A stretch of 50,347 nt of DNA from Emcibacter sp. (GTDB lineage: Bacteria; Pseudomonadota; Alphaproteobacteria; Sphingomonadales; Emcibacteraceae): NCBI GenBank assembly GCA_021647465.1, contig JAKIUQ010000016.1, forward strand, positions 1 through 50,347, in the 5' to 3' direction. Below the pieces are notes generated by a model, which worked only from the letters and a program-made list of their open reading frames with translations, was not told the origin of the DNA and made no database searches. Of this stretch, positions 34,531 through 43,642 are shown piece after piece (the first letter of the stretch is position 1; the number at the start of each line of letters is the position of its first letter). A program made the translations under genes and the position numbers.

Positions 34531-37230
34531 TTAACCTTTACCGGGGAACAAGGCCTGATCAATGGCGTAATTCAGATAATCGCGGTGGGCGCGGGTTTCT
34601 GAATTGCCTTTTCTCGATTTTTTCATCCAGCCTTGAATACGGTCAAGATTGGCAAATGCCGCGGCCTTGGCCTGATGTGATGCGGCCTTATCCTTAACGA
34701 TCCCAATGAGCCGGTTCATATAAGTCACCTGCAGATTCTGGCGATAGCTGTTCACGTTGCCTTTCAAATCGGCCTCAAAGACAGCATCGGTCAAATCCCC
34801 AAGCATGGCCGCCACCGAATATTCATTGCCGTAAAGGCGGCTATCGGTCAAGCGCTGCAAGACATTTTTATGGGTAAGATGGCTTAACACATTACCCTGA
34901 GCCTTGATCACGCGGGCATGAATTTTCGGGTCTTCTGTCATGGTGAAGAAATCAAAGCCGCGCCGCTGTTGCTGCAAGTGACTGATCAGGTCAGGGGAAT
35001 AGTCAAAGGCATTCGGGCTGAAGAATTGATCTTTCAACAGGCTCATGGCCCGTTTTTGATCGGCGAGCGAAACCGGCACAAACGGGGCCTTGGCATCTGT
35101 TTTCTGGCCCACGAAAGCCCGGTCGACATAAACGCCGCCCACATAGCGCGACACAACATTCGCCGCCCGCGCCTTGGTGCCGCTGACGATCAGGAAAGCG
35201 TCCCGCAATTCATGAAATGATTGACCATCATTGGTATATTTGCCAAGCAGATCAGCCATGGTTTCTTCCGCGAGCAACATTTCATTTTCCGCAAAGGCAA
35301 TGGCATCGCCGGACATATCGCCAATCATAACGCGCGGGTCAATGGCTTTACCGTTCGAGCGCATATCATCCGCATCATTACCAAAGGTCAAGGCAGGCTC
35401 GGTAGATCTTGCCAGCAAAGCATTCCGCGCATTTGCATCTTCCATTTCAGGAGAATAACCAAATTCGATAGCCCATATGTCATATGGCCCCGGGCGCGTC
35501 GTATAGAAGTCGCCCTGCTTTTGACCCTTGCGGGCGATATTAACCGCCGGATAATCCATCACGGATCCCGCAAGCCCGACAGGGCCTGTGATTGCTTTAT
35601 TATGGACATCCTTGAAATCATGCAATTGGCTTGCCTTCATATTATGATTAAGGCCAAGGGTATGGCCAATTTCATGAAGGGTCAGATAATAAAGCGATTG
35701 CTTGATCAATTCATCCTTGTCCAGATCCGGCGCAGATCGTGCGCCAAGCACAGCCTGCCCAAATAAAGAAGATATTTGCAATTGATGACCAAGGCTACAG
35801 GATAATTGCCCGTCAGCTATGCCCATTTCAAGCTCATCTTCCGTCGTTTGAATGCCAAGGCCTGATGTTTCAAAAACACTGCCAAGGGCCATACGGTTGG
35901 TGACAAATACCTGCTCCAGCATAATATCAGCCCCAAGGACTTCGCCGGTTCTCGGGTTGGTAAAATTGGGGCCATAACCGCCAAACGGGGGGCGCGGAGA
36001 CGCGGTCCACCGCATAACGTTATAGCGAATATCGCCCGCATCCCAATCCGCGTCATCCGGCTGAATTTTCACCTGAACAGCATTTTTAAAACCGGCCTTT
36101 TCAAAGGCAATATTCCATGCCAGAGACGCGTCCCGAATAGTATCGCGATATTCATGAGGCGTGGTATTTTCAATCCAGAAAACAATCGGCTTTACCGGTT
36201 CGGAAATTTTAGCCGAAGGGTCTTTCTTCACCAAGGGCCAACGATCAATCAAATCACGGTACGGGGTCGCGCTATAGCTGGTCATATCCGTCACACGGTT
36301 CGTGAAATAACCCACCCGTGGATCATCAAGCCGCGGCTTGAAGTCATTTTTTGGCATTTGAATGAAGCTATGCTGCACGGACATGGTGCCAGAACGCGGA
36401 ATGCCGCCAACTTTGGTTTTGTCGGGCACAGGTTTCGGGTCATCAAAGACATAATCCACAATCACGTCTGAATTTTCCGGATAATTGTTAATTCTGGCGA
36501 TTTTGGATTTGGCTTTATTCAATTTTCCAGGACCAAATTTTCCGGCCTTCTTATCGGCGGGATTTGGTTTCGGTGTTAATCTTGTCAGCGCCTCGCTCAA
36601 GAATAATTTACTCACCGGAATGAGAAAGCGTTTTTTGTCTTTACTGGTTGCTTTTATTTCTGCGGTGGCCAGCAATGCAGAAGACACATTCGCATCGGCA
36701 GACCGGCTAAGCGGGCTATCCGGGTCATAATAGAAATTGGTGTTTTCTTCGATGAATTCAATGCGGTTGAAATGTTTCTTGAGGGAGAAAACCTGATTAT
36801 TTCCGGTCAACCCGCGAAAGCCCAGTCCCGGAACGCCGGTAACGCCATTGTGCATATAGATGAAATAGATGAATTCCTCATCCAGTTGATCCGCGCTGAC
36901 CTCCATGAAAAGATCGCCTTTTTTGGGATCGCGATAGAACGTAAAAAGCCCCTCGCTCTTGTCCATATCCTTGACAAATTCCACAAGGGCTTTATCTTTT
37001 TTGTCTTTATCTTTTTTGTCTTTTTTATCGTCTTTGTCAGCAGATTCTTTATCTGACTTTTTTTCTTCGGGTTTTGCTTCAGGTTTTTTACCATCGTCAC
37101 CTTCGTGATAGGTGATCATGTTATTTGTTTGATCTGCGAAAGCTGCCGGGCTGAGACCTGTAATGGCACCGGAAATTCCAAGAGCTAATATCCCCGCCAG
37201 AATGGCTGTAGAGTTTTTCATATTTTTCAT
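34531..37230 (-). CDS. Exported zinc-dependent metalloprotease (DUF5117/DUF4953 type)
   Basis: The 899-residue protein has a signal peptide (cleavage near AAFA-DQ, residue 32) and then a tract of almost only Lys, Asp and Glu (46-80). The body matches the zinc-dependent metalloprotease family with DUF5117/DUF5118 N-terminal and DUF4953 regions. The zinc site is the metzincin-like HEIGHTLGLNH with His519, Glu520, His523 and His529. SVMDYP downstream provides the expected Met-turn. Substrate is unknown. Two Met codons are close together; the first has GGAAG eight bases upstream. It follows rsmE by 102 bp on the same strand, and a terminator follows it. Confidence 0.87.
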   Translation of the reverse strand: MKNMKNSTAILAGILALGISGAITGLSPAAFADQTNNMITYHEGDDGKKPEAKPEEKKSDKESADKDDKKDKKDKDKKDKALVEFVKDMDKSEGLFTFYRDPKKGDLFMEVSADQLDEEFIYFIYMHNGVTGVPGLGFRGLTGNNQVFSLKKHFNRIEFIEENTNFYYDPDSPLSRSADANVSSALLATAEIKATSKDKKRFLIPVSKLFLSEALTRLTPKPNPADKKAGKFGPGKLNKAKSKIARINNYPENSDVIVDYVFDDPKPVPDKTKVGGIPRSGTMSVQHSFIQMPKNDFKPRLDDPRVGYFTNRVTDMTSYSATPYRDLIDRWPLVKKDPSAKISEPVKPIVFWIENTTPHEYRDTIRDASLAWNIAFEKAGFKNAVQVKIQPDDADWDAGDIRYNVMRWTASPRPPFGGYGPNFTNPRTGEVLGADIMLEQVFVTNRMALGSVFETSGLGIQTTEDELEMGIADGQLSCSLGHQLQISSLFGQAVLGARSAPDLDKDELIKQSLYYLTLHEIGHTLGLNHNMKASQLHDFKDVHNKAITGPVGLAGSVMDYPAVNIARKGQKQGDFYTTRPGPYDIWAIEFGYSPEMEDANARNALLARSTEPALTFGNDADDMRSNGKAIDPRVMIGDMSGDAIAFAENEMLLAEETMADLLGKYTNDGQSFHELRDAFLIVSGTKARAANVVSRYVGGVYVDRAFVGQKTDAKAPFVPVSLADQKRAMSLLKDQFFSPNAFDYSPDLISHLQQQRRGFDFFTMTEDPKIHARVIKAQGNVLSHLTHKNVLQRLTDSRLYGNEYSVAAMLGDLTDAVFEADLKGNVNSYRQNLQVTYMNRLIGIVKDKAASHQAKAAAFANLDRIQGWMKKSRKGNSETRAHRDYLNYAIDQALFPGKG

Positions 37231-37332
37231 TTATCTATCTTCCATGTTCTTTTACCCCTAACGCCCCTCGGAAAACATTGCAAAATGTTCGGGCGGATGA
37301 TGGTGAAAATTTTGTTGGGAGTCAATTAAATT

Positions 37333-38091
37333 TTACCGCCAGTCCCCGGCATAGGACTGCCATAGGGTAATGGCGGCAATGGCGGCAGTATCCGCCCGCA
37401 GAATTCTTGGGCCTAATGTCACGGGAACCACATTGGCTTTACTGCGGATGAGCCGGCGTTCATCAAGCGTAAATCCCCCCTCCGGCCCGATGAGGATAGC
37501 CCATTTTTTAGGCCGGTCCTGCCATGCGGCGACCTCATCCATGGCGCGCCCCACAGGGAAGGTATTTTGATCCCCTTCCTCGTCACAAAACATCATTAAT
37601 CTATCCTCTGGCCAATCCTTCAGAAGCGCCGCCAATTTTATCATCGGTTCCACAGTTGGTACGGTGAAACGTTCACATTGCTCTGCGGCCTCAATGGCAT
37701 TCAGGCGGATTTTATCCTCTTTTAAGCGATCAAGATTGGTGCGCGCCGTCAGGACAGGCCGAATGAGCGACACGCCAAGCTCCGTTGCCTTTTGCACCAT
37801 ATAATCAATCCGCGCTTTTTTAATGGGCGCAAAAAGATACCACAGATCAGGTTCCGGCTTTTGCGTCATCACGATTTCCTCGACAACAACAACCGCGCGG
37901 CCCTTATGGGCCTTGGTTATTTCCGCAAGCCATTCGCCCTGCCGGCCATTAAACAGCAGGATATGGTCTGCGGCCTTCAGGCGCATGACATTAACCAGAT
38001 AATGCCCCTGACTGCCCTCAAGCAATATTTGCCCGCCCGCGCTTAAATCATGCTCCACATAAAGGCGGGCTTTAATATTATTCGACATCAC
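37333..38091 (-). CDS. rsmE: 16S rRNA m3U1498 methyltransferase
   Basis: The 252-residue SPOUT-class enzyme methylates U1498 of 16S rRNA. The N-terminal PUA-like domain includes GSQGHYLVNVMRLKAADHI, and the C-terminal knotted domain has KATELGVSLIRPVLTART, EAAEQCERFTVPTVEP, ILIGPEGGFTLDERRLI and LGPRILRADTAAIAA, all typical. Two adjacent Met codons (38091 and 38088) are both possible starts. It is divergent from ubiA, 54 bp away, a conserved alphaproteobacterial pairing. Confidence 0.95.
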   Translation of the reverse strand: MMSNNIKARLYVEHDLSAGGQILLEGSQGHYLVNVMRLKAADHILLFNGRQGEWLAEITKAHKGRAVVVVEEIVMTQKPEPDLWYLFAPIKKARIDYMVQKATELGVSLIRPVLTARTNLDRLKEDKIRLNAIEAAEQCERFTVPTVEPMIKLAALLKDWPEDRLMMFCDEEGDQNTFPVGRAMDEVAAWQDRPKKWAILIGPEGGFTLDERRLIRSKANVVPVTLGPRILRADTAAIAAITLWQSYAGDWR

Positions 38092-38145
38092 ATCCTCTTT
38101 AATTATAATTTTGCCAATTATAAGTTTTTATTCTAAGTAAGACAA

Positions 38146-39087
38146 ATGGCAAAAAATGAAAATAGATTAAAAGAGGCGCCAAAAGATACGGTAAAACAGG
38201 GGTGGGTTAATAGATTGTCACCGGATTTTGCCTGGCCCTACCTGCAATTGATGCGGGCGGACCGGCCTATTGGCACATGGCTTTTGCTCTGGCCGGGCCT
38301 CTGGTCGCTTGCCCTCGCCAACCATAGTATCGATGCCAGCTGGCCAATTACGCTTAAACTTATGGCGCTTTTTACCCTTGGGGCTTTTATTATGCGCGGG
38401 GCGGGATGCGTGGTCAATGATCTGGCCGATCGAAAATATGACGCCCTGGTGGCCCGCACCAAGGGCCGTCCCTTGCCCAGCGGCCGGGTCAGCGTCCTGC
38501 AAGCCCTCATATTTCTGGCTTGCCTTTGTCTGATCGGCCTGGTGATTCTATTACAATTCAATGATTTTACCATATGGCTCGGCATAGCTTCGCTGGCATT
38601 GGTGGTGATTTACCCCTTTATGAAACGGATCACCTATTGGCCGCAGCTTATGCTGGGTTTTACCTTTAACTGGGGCGCTCTGATGGGCTGGTCGGCAATC
38701 ACAGGCAGCCTCGCATGGCCCGCCATAATGCTTTATGCCGCCGGTATCTTCTGGACATTAGGCTATGACACAATTTATGCCCATCAGGATAAAGAAGACG
38801 ATGCGTTAATCGGGGTGAAGTCAACGGCTTTAAAATTAATGGAAAATACGCCGAAATGGTTATTATTCTTTTATGGTGCCATGCTCCTGCTATTGGCGGG
38901 TGCGGGATATATGACCGCCATCGGCCCCGCCTATTATATCGGCCTATGGGCGGTTTCTATTCATTGCCTGTGGCAAATCAAATCATTGACGATGCATGAT
39001 AGCGACAATTGCCTAAGGCTGTTCAGGTCCAATCATCCCCTTGGCCTGATCCTGTTTATCAGCATTCTTGGCGGCCATTATATCTAA
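38146..39087 (+). CDS. ubiA: 4-hydroxybenzoate polyprenyltransferase
   Basis: The 313-residue integral membrane enzyme attaches the polyprenyl tail to 4-hydroxybenzoate in ubiquinone synthesis. It has about eight transmembrane helices. The first Asp-rich motif is NDLADRKYD and the second is DTIYAHQDKEDD; both bind Mg-pyrophosphate. The lead-in DRPIGTWLLLWPGLWSLAL and the following GRPLPSGRVS are also family hallmarks. The later gene ubiD, about 3 kb downstream, catalyses a following step of the same pathway. Confidence 0.95.
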   Translation: MAKNENRLKEAPKDTVKQGWVNRLSPDFAWPYLQLMRADRPIGTWLLLWPGLWSLALANHSIDASWPITLKLMALFTLGAFIMRGAGCVVNDLADRKYDALVARTKGRPLPSGRVSVLQALIFLACLCLIGLVILLQFNDFTIWLGIASLALVVIYPFMKRITYWPQLMLGFTFNWGALMGWSAITGSLAWPAIMLYAAGIFWTLGYDTIYAHQDKEDDALIGVKSTALKLMENTPKWLLFFYGAMLLLLAGAGYMTAIGPAYYIGLWAVSIHCLWQIKSLTMHDSDNCLRLFRSNHPLGLILFISILGGHYI

Positions 39088-39222
39088 AAAAGCAGATTCT
39101 ACTCTTGCTTTCCGGATAATAATTGTGCAGGGTCTAAAGCCACTAATATCAGGGAGAGGTTTATTTAACACCGTCATATAAGGCGGGTTAATAGTAAAAT
39201 CAACAGAAAAACAGAGGGAAGT

Positions 39223-41316
39223 ATGACAAATATATATTTAATGATAGTAGGGTGCGGTCTTGTCGCACTTGTTTATGGCATATATGCCACACGCCGGGTC
39301 ATGGCCTTTGATGCCGGTAATGAACGCATGCAGGAAATCGCTGCCGCCATTCAGGAAGGTGCCGCCGCTTATTTAAACCGTCAATATAAAGCCATCGGCA
39401 TCGTCGGCATTATTGTGGCCATTGCCCTGCATTTCCTGCTGGGTGGTCATGTCTCTATCGGTTTTCTCGCCGGCGCAATTTTATCTGGAATTGCCGGATA
39501 TATCGGCATGAATGTTTCCGTTCGGGCAAACGTACGAACCTCTCAGGCCGCATCCGAGAATATCCGCAAGGCCCTTGATGTTGCCTTTACCTCTGGCGCT
39601 GTGACAGGCATGCTTGTGGTTGGGCTTGGTCTGCTTGGTGTTGCGGTCTATTATATCTATATGATCAACGCGGGCATGGATGCGCGCCATACTCTGGAAG
39701 GCCTTATCGGCCTTGGTTTCGGCGCGTCCCTGATTTCCATATTCGCGCGTCTTGGCGGCGGTATCTTTACCAAAGGTGCTGATGTTGGCGGTGATATGGT
39801 GGGTAAAGTCGAAGCTGGCATTCCCGAGGATGACCCCCGCAATCCGGCCACCATTGCGGATAATGTGGGTGATAATGTGGGCGACTGCGCCGGCATGGCC
39901 GCTGATCTGTTTGAAACATATGCGGTAACGATTGTCGCAACCATGCTCATCGCCGCCAGCGCCTTTGCCGCTGGCTCTGTCGAGAAAATGATGCTGCTGC
40001 CACTTATGATCGGGGCTTTAAGCATCATTGGGTCAATTGCCGGCACCTTCTTTGTCAAAATGAAAAAAGGCTCGGAGAATATCATGGGGGCCTTATATAA
40101 AGGCCTGATCTGGAGCGCGGTTATTTCTGCGGCGTTGATATATGGTATGCTGACACAATATGACTTCTTCAATAATATTGAATTGGTCGGCGGCGGCACA
40201 TTGTCAACCCTCAGCATATTCTGGTGCGTTTTAACCGGCCTTGGCGTTACCGCCCTTGTGGTCTGGATTACAGAATATTACACCAGCACAGAATATCGCC
40301 CCGTGCGCGTCATTGCCGAGGCCTCTGAAACAGGCCATGGCACCAATGTCATTCAGGGTCTGGCTATTTCCATGGAATCGGCTGCCTTGCCGGTAATTGT
40401 GATCTGCGGCGGTATTTTTATTGCTTTCAGTCAGGCGGGTTTGTTTGGCATCGCCATCGCCGCAACCGCCATGCTGTCACTGGCCGGTATGGTTGTTGCC
40501 CTTGATGCTTATGGCCCGGTAACAGATAATGCCGGCGGCATCGCCGAAATGGCGAACCTGCCCGAAGATGTGCGCATCACAACGGACAAGCTTGACGCGG
40601 TCGGCAATACAACCAAGGCGGTCACCAAAGGTTATGCCATTGGATCAGCCGGTCTTGCCGCATTGGTTCTTTTCGCGGCCTTTACCGAGGAGATTACCCA
40701 TTATCTGCCGCAATATAGCGATATAACCTTCTCGTTACAGAATCCCTTCATCGTGATCGGCCTGTTTATCGGGGGCATGTTGCCTTATCTGTTTGCCTCC
40801 ATGTCCATGTTGGCTGTGGGACGGGCGGCGGCCAGTGTGGTGGTCGAAGTTCGCCGCCAATTCCGGGAAATCAAAGGCATCATGGAAGGCACGGCAAAGC
40901 CTGAGTATGGCAAAGCGGTTGACCTGTTGACCAAGGCGGCGATCAAGGAAATGATCCTGCCATCCTTGCTGCCAATTGTTGCGCCCTTTGCCTTGTTCTT
41001 TGTAACATACTGGGTAAGCGGCGATATGGTTTCCGCCTTTCAGGCTCTGGGCGCCATGCTCATGGGAACGATCATTACCGGTTTATTCCTTGCCATTTCA
41101 ATGACGTCCGGCGGCGGGGCGTGGGATAATGCCAAGAAATATATTGAAGACGGCAACCACGGCGGCAAGGGCTCTGATGCCCATAAAGCAGCCGTGACAG
41201 GCGATACGGTTGGTGATCCTTACAAGGATACCGCCGGCCCGGCGATTAACCCGCTGATTAAAATTGTCAATATCGTGGCGATTCTTCTGGTGGCTATCGT
41301 GGCAAAATTCATGTAG
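39223..41316 (+). CDS. hppA: Proton-translocating membrane pyrophosphatase (K+-independent type)
   Basis: The 697-residue inner-membrane pump has about 16 transmembrane helices and couples pyrophosphate hydrolysis to proton export. The catalytic loop is GADVGGDMVGKVEAGIPEDD followed by NVGDNVGD, and a second acidic site lies near DNAKKYIEDG and GDTVGDPYKDTAGPA. The K+-dependence determinant reads GNTTKAVTKG, with Lys465 and Thr468 in place of the Ala residues of K+-dependent enzymes, so a K+-independent H+ pump is expected. GAGGGAAG precedes the ATG. A strong terminator follows, then the soluble pyrophosphatase. Confidence 0.96.
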   Translation: MTNIYLMIVGCGLVALVYGIYATRRVMAFDAGNERMQEIAAAIQEGAAAYLNRQYKAIGIVGIIVAIALHFLLGGHVSIGFLAGAILSGIAGYIGMNVSVRANVRTSQAASENIRKALDVAFTSGAVTGMLVVGLGLLGVAVYYIYMINAGMDARHTLEGLIGLGFGASLISIFARLGGGIFTKGADVGGDMVGKVEAGIPEDDPRNPATIADNVGDNVGDCAGMAADLFETYAVTIVATMLIAASAFAAGSVEKMMLLPLMIGALSIIGSIAGTFFVKMKKGSENIMGALYKGLIWSAVISAALIYGMLTQYDFFNNIELVGGGTLSTLSIFWCVLTGLGVTALVVWITEYYTSTEYRPVRVIAEASETGHGTNVIQGLAISMESAALPVIVICGGIFIAFSQAGLFGIAIAATAMLSLAGMVVALDAYGPVTDNAGGIAEMANLPEDVRITTDKLDAVGNTTKAVTKGYAIGSAGLAALVLFAAFTEEITHYLPQYSDITFSLQNPFIVIGLFIGGMLPYLFASMSMLAVGRAAASVVVEVRRQFREIKGIMEGTAKPEYGKAVDLLTKAAIKEMILPSLLPIVAPFALFFVTYWVSGDMVSAFQALGAMLMGTIITGLFLAISMTSGGGAWDNAKKYIEDGNHGGKGSDAHKAAVTGDTVGDPYKDTAGPAINPLIKIVNIVAILLVAIVAKFM

Positions 41317-41347
41317 GCTTTTAAAGCAACATATATACCTTAAGATT

Positions 41348-41375
41348 AAAACCCCGCATCTTGCGGGGTTTTTTT
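41348..41375 (+). terminator. Rho-independent terminator after hppA
   Basis: AAAACCCCGCA (41348-41358) pairs with TGCGGGGTTTT (41362-41372) around TCT, followed by more T residues. This is a textbook intrinsic terminator 32 bases past the stop codon. Confidence 0.93.
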
Positions 41376-41454
41376 ATCAAAAAAATACTGACAAAATAAT
41401 TATAATAGTTATATTGCGCCGCAATAGAATTTAACATGTAACAGGTGAATCCCA

Positions 41455-42003
41455 ATGCCCCTCGTCAGTAAAATCAACGCCGGCCTTAACCCGCCGGAAG
41501 AAATCAATGTCATCATCGAAGTTCCCTCAGGCGGGGAGCCGGTAAAATACGAAATGCACAAACGAAGCGGCGCAATCCTTGTTGACCGTATTCTGCACAC
41601 ACCCATGCGTTATCCCACAAATTATGGTTACATGCCCCATACCCTGTCCGAAGACGGCGACCCCTGCGATGTTATGGTTGTAGTCGGCGCGTCCCTTGTA
41701 CCGGGATGCGTGATCCGCGCGCGGCCCATCGGCGTATTGCTGATGGAAGATGAAGCCGGCGGCGACGAAAAAATCCTTGCGGTGCCAGACCTGAAAACAG
41801 ACCCGACTTACAAAGATATTCACAGCTATACGGATCTGCCGGAAATTCTGTTGCAACAGATTGAACATTTCTTTACCCATTATAAAGATCTGGAAAAAGA
41901 CAAATGGGTCAAAATTTCCGGATGGCACGGCCCGGAAGTCGCCAAACAAAAAATTCTTGAAGGCATTGAGCGGGCTAAAAACGCTCCCGACCCGGCCGCC
42001 TAA
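41455..42003 (+). CDS. ppa: Soluble inorganic pyrophosphatase (family I)
   Basis: The 182-residue cytoplasmic enzyme hydrolyses pyrophosphate to phosphate and drives biosynthetic reactions. The signature EDGDPCDVMVV holds the metal-binding aspartates, preceded by YPTNYGYMPHTL and followed by KILAVPDLKTDPTYKD. Length and motifs match bacterial family I hexamers. The gene has its own promoter region after the hppA terminator and its own terminator at 42022-42051, so the two pyrophosphatases are adjacent but separate units. Confidence 0.97.
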   Translation: MPLVSKINAGLNPPEEINVIIEVPSGGEPVKYEMHKRSGAILVDRILHTPMRYPTNYGYMPHTLSEDGDPCDVMVVVGASLVPGCVIRARPIGVLLMEDEAGGDEKILAVPDLKTDPTYKDIHSYTDLPEILLQQIEHFFTHYKDLEKDKWVKISGWHGPEVAKQKILEGIERAKNAPDPAA

Positions 42004-42021
42004 CCTTCCAGTCATAAATAA

Positions 42022-42051
42022 AAGGCTCTCATCATCATGAGGGCCTTTTTT
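42022..42051 (+). terminator. Rho-independent terminator after ppa
   Basis: AAGGCTCTCAT (42022-42032) pairs with ATGAGGGCCTT (42037-42047), with one G-U pair and a four-base loop, followed by a T-run. Confidence 0.92.
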
Positions 42052-42118
42052 GATCATTAGTTTGCCTGAAGAAACAAAAGCCCTTTTCCCGTAATGCCAT
42101 TTCCCCTATAACAAATTC

Positions 42119-43642
42119 ATGTCTTATTCATCGCTCAGGGATTTCATTGCCCATTTGGAAAAAGAAGGTCGTTTGGTGCGCGTGACACAAGAAGTCAGTA
42201 CCGAACTGGAAATGACCGAAATTCAAACCCGCGTCCTTGCCGAAGGCGGGCCGGCAATCCTGTTTGAAAATGTCATAAAGGCCGATGGCAGCAAAAGCCA
42301 TATGCCCGTTCTGGTCAATCTTTTTGGCACGGTCGAACGGGTCGCATGGGGCATGAACCGGCAGCCGTCCGAATTAAGGGCACTCGGCGAGACGATGGCT
42401 TTCCTGCGCCAGCCCGAACCCCCAAGCGGCTTTAAAGACGCCCTTCACATGTTGCCCATCTTAAAACAGGCGATGAATGCCAAACCCAAAACCGTTAAAA
42501 AAGCCCCTGTCCACGACATTGTCCTGACGGGCGATGACATTGACCTTTCCAAATTACCCGTTCAGGGCTGTTGGCCGGGGGAACCCGCGCCCTTGATAAC
42601 ATGGCCCCTTGTGGTGACCAAAGGGCCAAGCAATTCCCGCGAAGATGATTTTAATCTCGGCATTTACCGCATGCAGGTTCTCAACAAAACCCAAACCTTG
42701 ATGCGCTGGTTAAAACACCGGGGCGGCGCGCAGCATCTGCGCCGCTGGAAAGAAAAAAAGTCAGAGCCCCTGCCCGTTGCCGTTGTGCTGGGCGCGGATC
42801 CGGCAACAATATTGGGGGCGGTCACGCCCGTGCCGGACACCCTGTCCGAATATCAATTCGCCGGATTGATGCGCGGCAAGAAAACCGAACTTGTCAATTG
42901 CAAAACAATCCCTTTAAAGGTTCCCGCAACGGCTGAGATCGTGCTTGAAGGCCATGTGTCTCTGGATGATTACCGGGACGAAGGCCCCTACGGCGACCAT
43001 ACGGGATATTACAATAGTGTCGAACAATTTCCGGTTTTTACCCTCTCGGCCATCACCATGCGCAAAGACCCCATTTACCTGTCGACCTATACCGGAAGGC
43101 CGCCGGACGAGCCGTCAATATTGGGCGAAGCTCTCAACGAGGTTTTCATTCCGCTTCTGCAACAACAGTTCCCGGAAATCGTCGATTTCTGGTTGCCGCC
43201 GGAGGGATGCTCTTATCGAATCGCGGTGATTTCCATCAAAAAAGCTTATGCGGGCCATGCCAAACGCATCATGATGGGCACATGGTCTTATCTCAGACAA
43301 TTTATGTATACAAAATTTATCATCGTGGTTGACGATGATATAAATTGCCGTGACTGGAAAGATGTCATGTGGGCCATGTCAACCCGCATGGATCCGGTCA
43401 GGGACACCACTCTGGTTGAAAATACGCCCATAGATTATCTGGATTTTGCCTCGCCTGTCTCTGGCCTTGGCGGAAAAATCGGCCTGGATGCCACTAATAA
43501 GTTCCCCGGGGAAAGTAATCGGGAATGGGGAGAAGAAATCGCCATGGACCAGGAAATCATAGACCGCGTAACGGAAAAATGGCAAAATCTTAACCTTCCG
43601 ACCTCTGGCAAACCCATATGGAAAATGAGAGAAAATGACTGA
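42119..43642 (+). CDS. ubiD: UbiD-family prenylated-FMN decarboxylase
   Basis: The 507-residue enzyme decarboxylates 3-polyprenyl-4-hydroxybenzoate in ubiquinone synthesis, using prenylated FMN supplied by UbiX. Family blocks are FENVIKADGSKSHMPVLVNL near the N-terminus, LGIYRMQVLNKTQTLMRWLKH, the EGPYGDHTGYYNSVEQFPVF catalytic region with its Glu, and TKFIIVVDDDINCRDWKDV. Length matches E. coli UbiD (about 497). The start codon ATG at 42119 lacks a strong ribosome site. The last eight bases overlap pmbA, suggesting coupled translation. Confidence 0.94.
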   Translation: MSYSSLRDFIAHLEKEGRLVRVTQEVSTELEMTEIQTRVLAEGGPAILFENVIKADGSKSHMPVLVNLFGTVERVAWGMNRQPSELRALGETMAFLRQPEPPSGFKDALHMLPILKQAMNAKPKTVKKAPVHDIVLTGDDIDLSKLPVQGCWPGEPAPLITWPLVVTKGPSNSREDDFNLGIYRMQVLNKTQTLMRWLKHRGGAQHLRRWKEKKSEPLPVAVVLGADPATILGAVTPVPDTLSEYQFAGLMRGKKTELVNCKTIPLKVPATAEIVLEGHVSLDDYRDEGPYGDHTGYYNSVEQFPVFTLSAITMRKDPIYLSTYTGRPPDEPSILGEALNEVFIPLLQQQFPEIVDFWLPPEGCSYRIAVISIKKAYAGHAKRIMMGTWSYLRQFMYTKFIIVVDDDINCRDWKDVMWAMSTRMDPVRDTTLVENTPIDYLDFASPVSGLGGKIGLDATNKFPGESNREWGEEIAMDQEIIDRVTEKWQNLNLPTSGKPIWKMREND

